Source: Sphingomonas sp. Leaf343
GTDB taxonomy: Bacteria; Pseudomonadota; Alphaproteobacteria; Sphingomonadales; Sphingomonadaceae
Reading direction: 5' to 3'
NCBI RefSeq assembly: GCF_001423765.1
Contig: NZ_LMPG01000001.1
Span: 254,073 to 318,072 of the forward strand
Length of the DNA: 64,000 bases
In this document: piece after piece, positions 40,404-48,418 of the stretch
Layout of the letters: each line of letters opens with the position of its first letter
How positions within the stretch are numbered: position 1 is the stretch's first letter
The notes under the pieces: model-generated
Told to the model about the DNA's origin: nothing
The model's input: only the letters and a program-made list of their open reading frames with translations
Databases searched by the model: none
Program-made: the position numbers and the translations under genes

Positions 40404-43400
40404 ATGACCGTATCCGATCGTAACCGCCGCCGCGCGCTGTCGCATCTTCTCGCGACCGCCGGCTTCGCCATCGCCGCTGCCGGGTCGGCGCAGGCGCAGC
40501 AGGCGACGTCGCCCGCCATCGCGCCCGCGACCGCCCAGCCGGTGGAAACGCCGCAGGCGCAGGCTCCGTCGAACCAGCCGGGCACCGAAAATCAGGCTGC
40601 GCCGCTCGGCGATGCAGCCGGGGGCGATATCGTCGTTACCGGATATCGCCAGTCGATCGAGCAGAGCCTGAGCCGCAAGCGCGAGGCGAATGCGTTCGTC
40701 GACGTCATCACCGCGGAGGATATCGGCAAGTTCCCGGACAAGAACGTCGCCGACTCGCTGCAACGCGTGCCCGGCGTCATCATCGACCGCGACGGCGGCG
40801 AGGGCTCGCGAGTCAGCATCCGCGGTCTCCAGTCGGATCTGACCCTGACGCAGCTCAACGGCAACTTCATCGCGTCCGCCGACGACAACGAACCGTCGCG
40901 CTCGTTCAACTACCTGCTGCTGCCGTCGAACATGATCGGCAGCGTCGACGTGTTCAAATCGCCGGAAGCGCGCCTGGACGAGGGCGGCGTGGGCGGCACG
41001 ATCATTCTTCACACCCGACGTCCGCTCGACCTGAAATCCCTAACCGGCTTCGTGTCGGTCGAGGGCACCTATGCCGATGTGACCGAGAAGCTGGAGCCGC
41101 AGGTCGGCGGGCAGCTGTCGTGGAAGAACACCGACGAGACGTTCGGCGTCCTCGTCGGTGCGACCTATCAGGTCCGGACCGTGCGGGATCACCGCGCGGC
41201 GGCGTCGAGCTGGAACTGGTGGACATACGATCGCGCCAGCGAGCCGGCGACCGACGTCAACGGCAACACCTTCGCCAATGACGACGCGATTTCCTACTGG
41301 CCGGAGAACAGCGGCTCCACGACACAGTCGGGCGAGCGTTTTTCCGGCTATTGGGCGCCGCAGCAGGTCAGCCAGACGATCACCGACCAGAAGCGCAAGC
41401 GGCTCGGCATCCAGGCGACGGCGCAGATGAAGCCGTTCGAGGATTTCACCGTCACCGCAAACTTCTTCCGGTTTCAGGTGAACGACAATTTCGTCAGCAA
41501 CGGTATCCAGATCCCCGAATGGGGCTACGGTAACTTCTTCTCGGGTGCCACGCTGGACCCCAGCGGCACGATCTTCCAGTCGGCGCAGTTCACCGTGCCG
41601 CAGGACGGCACCGGATGCCGCGTGCAGGTCGGCAACCAGCCGCCGTGCACGATGGAAACGCCCCAGATCTACGGCACGTACAGCCGCGAGAAGTCCGTCT
41701 CCAACACCTTCGATGTCGAGGGCGCGTTTGCCCGCGACCGGTTCGAGGCGACGTTCAAGCTGGGCAAGACGCGCGCCACCGGCGGTCCGTCCGGCCGGTT
41801 CAGCGTCGCCGCCAAGCCGCGCGTGGTGAACGGCACGACGGGGATCAACGGCAACCTGTACAGCGCCTGGAACTTCACCGACCAGTCGGCGAACTTCGAA
41901 TTCTCGCCGGAGCTTCAGGACAACATCAACCGCGGCCTGACGCAGATCGATCTCGGCTCGACCAACTCGTCGTTCAACCGCAGCCGCATCGATCAGCGTT
42001 ATGCGCAACTCGACCTGACCCGCCGGTTCGAGACGTTCCTCGATTCGGTGCAGATCGGCGCGAAGTGGCGTGACGGCGGGGTGCATCGCTCGACCGGCCG
42101 CAACGAATGGTATGCCGATCCGGCGACGCGCCTGCGCTATCAGGACACGCCGGGTGCCGCCGCGACCCAGCCGGGGTTCTTCTTCGACAAGCCGATCGGC
42201 AACATCGCCGGCGGCTTCACCGGCAACGCGTTTCCGGCGATCGATTTCCAGAACTATCTCAACTACCTAAACACCACTTACGGCGAGGCGGTGCGCGTCG
42301 ACGAAACCGATTTCGTCTACGATATCGGCGAGCGGATCTGGGCGGGGTACGTCCAGACCAACTTCAAGACCGATCGCTTCCGCGGCAATCTGGGCCTGCG
42401 CTATGTCAACACGAAGCAGACCGGCGTCACGTCGGACCGGTTGCAGTTGCTGAACGATTACTGCGTCAACGCGCCGGGGGGTCCGTTCGTGACGCCGCCG
42501 GTCGGGGCGGACGGCAACTGCCTCGTGCTGCCGCTCGCGCAGCGGGAGACGATCGTCAACACGCGGCTCGACCAGACGCGGTCGTACGACGACTGGCTGC
42601 CGAGCGTGAACGCGTCGTTCGATGTGACGGAGAACCTGCTGCTGCGCGGAGCGATCGCCAAGGTCGTCTCGCGCCCGGCATTCTCGAATCTGGGGTCGCA
42701 GCGCAACCTGACGTTCCGCACCGCCGAATATGCGTTCGACCGCCGCCAGTTCGGCGAGCGCGAGGGCTGGTCGGGGTCGGGCGGCAACAGCGCGCTCAAC
42801 CCGTTCAAGGCGTGGCAGTACGACATCGGCCTGGAATGGTATTTCAAGCGCGGGTCGGTGCTGGGCGCGACGCTGTTCCGCAAGGACGTGTCCGACTTCA
42901 TCGTGCCGCTCGTTCTCGACGTGACGCAGACGGTGAACGGCGATCAGGTGCTGATCCAGCCGTACAGCACAGTCGCCAACGGATCGGACGCGCGGTCGCA
43001 GGGTGTCGAGGTCTATGCGCAGCACACGCTGCCGTTCGGGCTCGGCGCGCAGGTGAACTTCACCTATAACGACACGTCGGTCGCCCAGATCACGCTGGAG
43101 GGGCAGAATGTCGGCAGCTCGCCGCTGGTCGGCAGCGCCAAGACGCAGGTCAACGCGTCGCTGTTCTACGAAACCGACAGGATGCTGCTGCGCGCGTCGT
43201 ACAACCGCCGCGGCGAGGTGGTGCGCGGGTTGCAGTCCGGCCTGAACGTCTACGACAATCCGTATGAGCAGATCGATCTGAACGCGTCGTACAATCTGGT
43301 CGAGAACCTCGTCCTCAGCGCGTCGATCATCAACCTGACCAAGTCGGAACAGCGCCAGCATCTGGGCAACGACACCGATGCGCGGTTCATCTCGAACCTC

Positions 43401-43445
43401 TATTCGGGTCGGCGCGCCTATGTCGGCGTGACGTACAAGTTCTGA
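40404..43445 (+). CDS. TonB-dependent outer-membrane receptor, carbohydrate type (first copy)
   Basis: This 1013-residue protein has a signal peptide ending near AQAQQAT, a proline/glutamine-rich spacer, and the plug domain (about 75-195). The plug includes GDIVVTGYRQSIEQSLSRKR, VADSLQRVPGVIIDRDGGEG and EGGVGGTIILHTRRPLD. A 22-strand barrel follows, ending GVTYKF with a terminal Phe. Start after GGAGGG. Such receptors import oligosaccharides using TonB energy. It lies between GH2 and the GH43-GH92-GH125-GH92 genes on the same strand, so it likely imports alpha-manno-oligosaccharides or glycopeptides for those enzymes. Confidence 0.95.
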   Translation: MTVSDRNRRRALSHLLATAGFAIAAAGSAQAQQATSPAIAPATAQPVETPQAQAPSNQPGTENQAAPLGDAAGGDIVVTGYRQSIEQSLSRKREANAFVDVITAEDIGKFPDKNVADSLQRVPGVIIDRDGGEGSRVSIRGLQSDLTLTQLNGNFIASADDNEPSRSFNYLLLPSNMIGSVDVFKSPEARLDEGGVGGTIILHTRRPLDLKSLTGFVSVEGTYADVTEKLEPQVGGQLSWKNTDETFGVLVGATYQVRTVRDHRAAASSWNWWTYDRASEPATDVNGNTFANDDAISYWPENSGSTTQSGERFSGYWAPQQVSQTITDQKRKRLGIQATAQMKPFEDFTVTANFFRFQVNDNFVSNGIQIPEWGYGNFFSGATLDPSGTIFQSAQFTVPQDGTGCRVQVGNQPPCTMETPQIYGTYSREKSVSNTFDVEGAFARDRFEATFKLGKTRATGGPSGRFSVAAKPRVVNGTTGINGNLYSAWNFTDQSANFEFSPELQDNINRGLTQIDLGSTNSSFNRSRIDQRYAQLDLTRRFETFLDSVQIGAKWRDGGVHRSTGRNEWYADPATRLRYQDTPGAAATQPGFFFDKPIGNIAGGFTGNAFPAIDFQNYLNYLNTTYGEAVRVDETDFVYDIGERIWAGYVQTNFKTDRFRGNLGLRYVNTKQTGVTSDRLQLLNDYCVNAPGGPFVTPPVGADGNCLVLPLAQRETIVNTRLDQTRSYDDWLPSVNASFDVTENLLLRGAIAKVVSRPAFSNLGSQRNLTFRTAEYAFDRRQFGEREGWSGSGGNSALNPFKAWQYDIGLEWYFKRGSVLGATLFRKDVSDFIVPLVLDVTQTVNGDQVLIQPYSTVANGSDARSQGVEVYAQHTLPFGLGAQVNFTYNDTSVAQITLEGQNVGSSPLVGSAKTQVNASLFYETDRMLLRASYNRRGEVVRGLQSGLNVYDNPYEQIDLNASYNLVENLVLSASIINLTKSEQRQHLGNDTDARFISNLYSGRRAYVGVTYKF

Positions 43446-43455
43446 TGATGACCAG

Positions 43456-43485
43456 CCGGGCCGGGATGCGTACATTCCGGCCCGG
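43456..43485 (+). terminator. Strong stem-loop after the TonB receptor
   Basis: CCGGGCCGGGATG pairs with CATTCCGGCCCGG across the loop CGTA, with one G-T pair. It starts ten bases after the receptor stop and has no T-run. It may stabilise the receptor mRNA or damp expression of the downstream glycosidases relative to the receptor. Confidence 0.65.
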
Positions 43486-43506
43486 ATCGTTCCGAAAGGG
43501 CGCGCG

Positions 43507-44553
43507 ATGAAGAAGGTGCTGCTGGCCGGACTGGCGATGCTGGCGTTGCCGGTGGCGGTGATCGCCGCCAATCCGATCGTGAAGGGCTGGTACGCCGACC
43601 CGGAGATCCGCGTCTTCCAGAACCGCTACTGGATCTATCCGACCTATTCCGACGACGACGGCAAACTTGACGTCACGAAAAGCTTCTCCCCTCGCCAGCT
43701 GGAGGATCGCAAGCGCCGGATGGTGCGGCCATCCTATGGCAAGCAGACGTTCTTCAACGCCTTTTCCTCGACCGACCTCGTCCACTGGACCAGGCACCCG
43801 CATGTTCTCGACGTGACCAACGTCGCCTGGGCATCCTATGCGATCTGGGCGCCGACGGTGATCGACGCGAAGGGCAAATTCTACATGTTCTTCAGCGCCA
43901 ACGACATCCAGAGCGACGCCGAGGTCGGCGGCATCGGACTGGCGGTCAGCGATACGCCGGGCGGGCCGTTCCGCGACGCGATCGGCAAGCCGCTGATCGA
44001 CAAGTTTCATAACGGCGCGCAGCCGATCGATCCGTTCGTGTTCCGCGACGACGACGGTCAGGTCTATCTTTATTATGGCGGCTGGAAGCACTGCAACGTG
44101 GTGCGCCTGAGCGACGACCTGCGCAGCGTGGAACCGTTCCCTGACGGCACGACGTACAAGGAGATCACGCCGCCCGGCTATGTCGAGGGTTCGTTCGTAG
44201 TCAAGCGCAAGGGCGTCTATTATCTGATGTGGTCGGAGGGCGGCTGGACCGGCCCCGACTACCGCGTCGCCTATGCGATGGGGCCGACCGCGACCGGGCC
44301 GTTCAGGCCGATGGGCACGATCATGGCACAGGACATGAAGATCGCGCGCGGCGCGGGGCACCACTCGGTCGTCAACGTACCCGGCACCGACGACTGGTAC
44401 ATCGTTTATCACCGCCGGCCGTTGAACGACGATACGGGCGAGCATCGTCAGGTCGCGATCGACCATCTGTATTTCGAAGGCGACGGCACGATCCGGCCGG
44501 TGAAGCTGACGAACGAGGGCGTCGCGCCCCGGCCGCTGACCACGAAGCGATAA
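43507..44553 (+). CDS. Glycoside hydrolase family 43 protein
   Basis: This 348-residue exported enzyme has a signal peptide (MKKVLLAGLAMLALPVAVIA). KGWYADPEIRVFQNRYWIYP holds the base Asp. YAIWAPTVIDAKGKFYMFF and QPIDPFVFRDDDGQVYLYYG hold the pKa-modulating Asp. EGSFVVKRKGVYYLMWSEGG holds the acid Glu, and GHHSVVNVPGTDDWYIVYHR the metal-site His. Relatives are arabinofuranosidases, xylosidases or galactosidases. It would remove a side sugar from the target glycan. It sits between the receptor and GH92 genes with short gaps, so it belongs to the operon. Confidence 0.92.
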   Translation: MKKVLLAGLAMLALPVAVIAANPIVKGWYADPEIRVFQNRYWIYPTYSDDDGKLDVTKSFSPRQLEDRKRRMVRPSYGKQTFFNAFSSTDLVHWTRHPHVLDVTNVAWASYAIWAPTVIDAKGKFYMFFSANDIQSDAEVGGIGLAVSDTPGGPFRDAIGKPLIDKFHNGAQPIDPFVFRDDDGQVYLYYGGWKHCNVVRLSDDLRSVEPFPDGTTYKEITPPGYVEGSFVVKRKGVYYLMWSEGGWTGPDYRVAYAMGPTATGPFRPMGTIMAQDMKIARGAGHHSVVNVPGTDDWYIVYHRRPLNDDTGEHRQVAIDHLYFEGDGTIRPVKLTNEGVAPRPLTTKR

Positions 44554-44587
44554 CGACACGCGCAACGGCGCGATGGGAGAGATTGAT

Positions 44588-46978
44588 ATGAAGCGCATCA
44601 TCACCGCCCGGCCGCTGCGCGGTGTCGTGGCGACTCTGTTCGCGGGGTCGATGCTGGCGACGGGCGTGATCGACGCCGGCGCGGCGTTCGCGCGGCCGCA
44701 GGCCGGAGCGGCGCAGACCGCGTCCGTCGACCTCGTCAATCCGCTGATGGGGACCGATTCCAGTTACGAACTGTCCTACGGAAATACCTATCCGGCGGTC
44801 GCGGTACCGTTCGGGATGAATGCGTGGACGCCGGTGACGGGGAAACTCGGCAGCGGCTGGGGCTACACCTACGACGCGAACAAGATCAACGGCATCAAGC
44901 AAACGCACCAGCCCAGCCCGTGGATGAACGACTATGCCGCGCTGGCGCTGATGGCGATGACCGGGCCGCTGCGCATCAAGCAGGACGAGCGCGCGTCGTG
45001 GTACAGCCACAAGGCGGAAGAAAGCCGGCCCTACAGCTACAAGGTCTATCTGGCCGATTACGACGTGACGGCGGAGGTCGCGCCGACCAATCGCGCCGCG
45101 CAGTTCCGCTTCACCTTTCCCAAAAGCGACGACGCGCACATCCTGATCGACGGACAGGCGGGCGGGTCGATGGTTTCGGTCGACCCGGCGCGGCGGCGGA
45201 TCACCGGATACGTGCGCAACAACAGCGGCGGCGTGCCGGCCAATTTCCACAACTGGTTCGTCGCCGAGTTCGACCACGACTTCACCGTCACGCGGACATG
45301 GGACGACAACGGGCAGGTCACCGCCGCACCGACGCGCGAGGGCGATCATGTCGGCGCGGTCGTCAGCTTCCGCACCGCCAAGGGCGAGCAGGTGGCCGTC
45401 AAGGTTGCATCGTCCTTCATCAGCGCCGAACAGGCCGCACGCAATCTGGACGCGGAGATCGGCCGCGACGGGTTCGAGCAGACCAAGGCCAAGGCGAAGG
45501 CCGCTTGGCAGCGCGAGTTCGACCGCATCCAGGTCACCGATCCCGACACCGAGAACCGGCGCATCTTCTATTCGGCGCTGTACCGGATGCTGCAATTCCC
45601 GCGCACCTTCCACGAGGTCGATGCAGGCGGACAGGCGGTCCATTACAGCCCGTATGACGGCAAGGTTCATCCCGGCCCGCTCTATACCGACAACGGCTTC
45701 TGGGACACGTGGCGCGCGGTCTTCCCCTTTTTCGCGCTGATGTATCCGGAGCGCGACGGGGAGATCATGCAGGGGCTGGTCAACACGTACAAGGAATCCG
45801 GCTGGCTGCCCGAATGGGCCAGCCCCGGTCACCGCAACGTGATGATCGGGTCCAATTCCGCGAACCTGATCGCCGACGCCTATTCGGCGGGCGTGCGCGG
45901 TTTCGACGTGAACACGCTGTACGAGGCGATGGTCAAGAACGCGACGACGTCCGAGGGACGTCCGCGTGACAAAAAGGGCAAGGTGCTGACCGCCGTCGGC
46001 CGCGAAGGCGTCGAATATTACAACCGGCTCGGCTATGTGCCGTACGACGTCGACATCAACGAGAATGCGGCGCGCACGCTGGAATATGCCACTGCCGATT
46101 TCTCGCTGTCGCGCCTCGCCACCGCGCTCGGCAAGACCGAGGACGCCAGGCTCTATGCGGGTCGCGCGCAGAATTACCGCAAGCTGTTCGACACGGGGAG
46201 CGGCTGGATGCGCGGGCGCAATCAGGACGGCTCGTGGTCGACACCGTTCAATCCGTACAAATGGGGCGATGCCTTCACGGAGGGCAATTCGATCCATTAC
46301 AGCTGGTCCGTCATGCAGGACGTGCAGGGCCTGATCGACCTGATGGGTGGCGACAGGGTGTTCACCGACCGGCTGGATTCGGTGTTCACCACTGCGCCGA
46401 TCTTCGACGACAGCTATTACGGGCAGGTCATCCACGAGATCCGCGAGATGCAGATCGTCGACATGGGCCAGTACGCGCACGGCAACCAGCCGATCCAGCA
46501 CATGATCTATCTGTACGATTGGGCGGGCCAGCCGTGGAAGACGCAGTTCCACGTCCGCGACGTGATGCGGAAGCTCTATTCCTCCGCGCCGGATGGGTAT
46601 CCGGGCGACGAGGATAACGGCCAGACATCGGCGTGGTACGTGTTCTCCGCGCTCGGATTCTATCCGGTGACGCCCGCTGTCGGGCAATATGCGGTCGGCA
46701 GTCCGCTGTTCCGCAACGTCCGGCTGGCGATGCCGGGCGGCAGGACGCTGACGATCGAGGCGCAGAACAATGGGCCGGACAATGTCTACATTCAGTCGGT
46801 GCGCTTCAACGGCAAGACGTACGACAAGCCCTGGCTTTCGCGCGACGCGCTGAAGCAGGGTGGAAATCTTCGCTTCGTGATGGGACCGACGCCGAACCGC
46901 AACTGGGGCACGCGCAAGGCGGATGCGCCGTTTTCGATGAGCGCGCCCCAAAGTGCGGCCGGGAGTTTGCAGAAGTGA
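44588..46978 (+). CDS. GH92 family alpha-mannosidase (second, divergent copy)
   Basis: This 796-residue exported enzyme starts at MKRIITARP after GGGAGAG; an in-frame ATG 15 bases earlier overlaps the ribosome binding site. The block order is GH92, but the blocks differ from the other two copies. LMGTDSSYELSYGNTYPAVA opens the domain, TDNGFWDTWRAVFPFFALMY replaces YSLWDT, and AHGNQPIQHMIYLYDWAGQP replaces GNEPSHH. GYPGDEDNGQTSAWYVFSAL holds the base Asp region. This suggests a separate subgroup and linkage preference. The final codons overlap the GH125 start (GTGA). Confidence 0.92.
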   Translation: MKRIITARPLRGVVATLFAGSMLATGVIDAGAAFARPQAGAAQTASVDLVNPLMGTDSSYELSYGNTYPAVAVPFGMNAWTPVTGKLGSGWGYTYDANKINGIKQTHQPSPWMNDYAALALMAMTGPLRIKQDERASWYSHKAEESRPYSYKVYLADYDVTAEVAPTNRAAQFRFTFPKSDDAHILIDGQAGGSMVSVDPARRRITGYVRNNSGGVPANFHNWFVAEFDHDFTVTRTWDDNGQVTAAPTREGDHVGAVVSFRTAKGEQVAVKVASSFISAEQAARNLDAEIGRDGFEQTKAKAKAAWQREFDRIQVTDPDTENRRIFYSALYRMLQFPRTFHEVDAGGQAVHYSPYDGKVHPGPLYTDNGFWDTWRAVFPFFALMYPERDGEIMQGLVNTYKESGWLPEWASPGHRNVMIGSNSANLIADAYSAGVRGFDVNTLYEAMVKNATTSEGRPRDKKGKVLTAVGREGVEYYNRLGYVPYDVDINENAARTLEYATADFSLSRLATALGKTEDARLYAGRAQNYRKLFDTGSGWMRGRNQDGSWSTPFNPYKWGDAFTEGNSIHYSWSVMQDVQGLIDLMGGDRVFTDRLDSVFTTAPIFDDSYYGQVIHEIREMQIVDMGQYAHGNQPIQHMIYLYDWAGQPWKTQFHVRDVMRKLYSSAPDGYPGDEDNGQTSAWYVFSALGFYPVTPAVGQYAVGSPLFRNVRLAMPGGRTLTIEAQNNGPDNVYIQSVRFNGKTYDKPWLSRDALKQGGNLRFVMGPTPNRNWGTRKADAPFSMSAPQSAAGSLQK

Positions 46979-48399
46979 ACCGGCGTGACATGCTGGCGGG
47001 TGGTGCGGCGCTGGCGGTGACGAGCGCGATGCCGCTGCGGGCGGCGACGCCGGGCCTCGTCAGCAAGCGGCCGCCGGTGGCGCATCGCCGCTTCGTCAGC
47101 AAGGCGGTGGAGGCGGAGATCGCGCGGGTGAAGGCGAAGATCGCCGATCCCGAACTCGCGTGGCTGTTCGAGAATTGCTACCCCAACACGCTCGACACGA
47201 CGGTCAAATATTCGGAAGCTGGCGGCAAGCCCGACGCGTTCGTCATCACCGGCGATATCGAGGCGCTGTGGCTGCGCGACAGCTCTGCCCAACTCCAGAC
47301 CTACGTCCATCTCGCGCCCCGCGACGCGACGCTGCGCAAGCTGTTCGCCGGGCTGATCCAGCGGCAGGCGCGCTGTATCCTGATCGACCCCTATGCCAAC
47401 GCGTTCATGGAGGACCCGACCGCGAAGTCGAACCTCGGTGCGCGGACCGACCAGACCGAGATGAAGCCGGGCGTGGCCGAGCGGAAGTGGGAGATCGATT
47501 CGCTCTGCTACCCGATGCGGCTGGCGCATGCGTACTGGACGACGACGCGCGACCGGACGCCCTTCGATGCGGTCTGGGCGCAGGCGATGGCCCGCGCCGT
47601 CGCGACCTTCCGCGAGCAGCAGCGCGAGGATGGCCCCGGTCCGTACCGGTTCCAGCGGCTGAACGTGTCCCCGACTGAAACGTTGATGTTCGAGGGGCTG
47701 GGCGCACCGACGAAGAAGGTCGGGCTGATCCATTCGATGTTCCGCCCGTCCGACGACGCCACGCTCTACCCGTTCCTGATCCCGTCCAACCTGTTCGCAG
47801 TGTCCGCGCTGCGCATGATGGCGACCGTCCAGCGCGAGGCGCGCGGCGATACCGCGGCGGCGACCGATGCCGAGGCGCTGGCGACCGAGGTCGAGGCGGC
47901 GCTGCGCCAGTATGGTCGGATGCCGGACGGCCAGGGCGGCGAGGTCTGGGCGTACGAGGTCGACGGATATGGCAACGCCATCTTCATGGACGACGCCAAC
48001 GTGCCGTCCTTGTCTGGCCTGCCACTGCTCGGCGCGGCGGATCGTGCCGACCCGCTGTTCCGCCGTACCGCCGCGCTGGCGTGGAGTGATCGCAATCCGT
48101 ATTTCTTCAGCGGCTCCGCCGCGAAGGGAATCGGCGGACCGCATATCGGCCTCGACATGATCTGGCCGATGTCGATCGTCACGCACGCGATGAACAGCGA
48201 CGACGACGCCGTGATCCGGCAATGCCTGTCGTGGCTGAAGGCGACGCATGGCGGCACCGGCTTCATGCATGAGTCCTTCCACAAGGACGATCCGGCGAAG
48301 TTCACGCGAAGCTGGTTCGCCTGGGCGAACGGGCTGTTCGGCGAGTTGATCCTCGACCTGGAAAAGCGCAAGCCGGCGTTGCTCGCCGCCAAAATCTGA
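46975..48399 (+). CDS. GH125 family exo-alpha-1,6-mannosidase
   Basis: This 474-residue enzyme starts with GTG overlapping the GH92 stop and has a Tat-like signal (NRRDMLAGGAALAVTSAMPL). GH125 members are metal-independent inverting exo-mannosidases; characterised ones prefer alpha-1,6 linkages. Motifs are TGDIEALWLRDSSAQLQTYV, then FRPSDDATLYPFLIPSNLF with the acid Asp near residue 259. VDGYGNAIFMDDANVPSLSG, GIGGPHIGLDMIWPMSIVTH and GFMHESFHKDD, with the base Glu near 432, follow. Its pairing with GH92 points to complete removal of a branched alpha-mannan or high-mannose N-glycan arm. Confidence 0.94.
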   Translation: MNRRDMLAGGAALAVTSAMPLRAATPGLVSKRPPVAHRRFVSKAVEAEIARVKAKIADPELAWLFENCYPNTLDTTVKYSEAGGKPDAFVITGDIEALWLRDSSAQLQTYVHLAPRDATLRKLFAGLIQRQARCILIDPYANAFMEDPTAKSNLGARTDQTEMKPGVAERKWEIDSLCYPMRLAHAYWTTTRDRTPFDAVWAQAMARAVATFREQQREDGPGPYRFQRLNVSPTETLMFEGLGAPTKKVGLIHSMFRPSDDATLYPFLIPSNLFAVSALRMMATVQREARGDTAAATDAEALATEVEAALRQYGRMPDGQGGEVWAYEVDGYGNAIFMDDANVPSLSGLPLLGAADRADPLFRRTAALAWSDRNPYFFSGSAAKGIGGPHIGLDMIWPMSIVTHAMNSDDDAVIRQCLSWLKATHGGTGFMHESFHKDDPAKFTRSWFAWANGLFGELILDLEKRKPALLAAKI

Positions 48400-48418
48400 T
48401 TTCACCCGGAGAATCGCC

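Noticed and set aside
44372..46951. 859-codon minus-strand open frame opposite the second GH92
   Set aside because: No signal, motif or ribosome binding site; it mirrors the codon bias of GH92.
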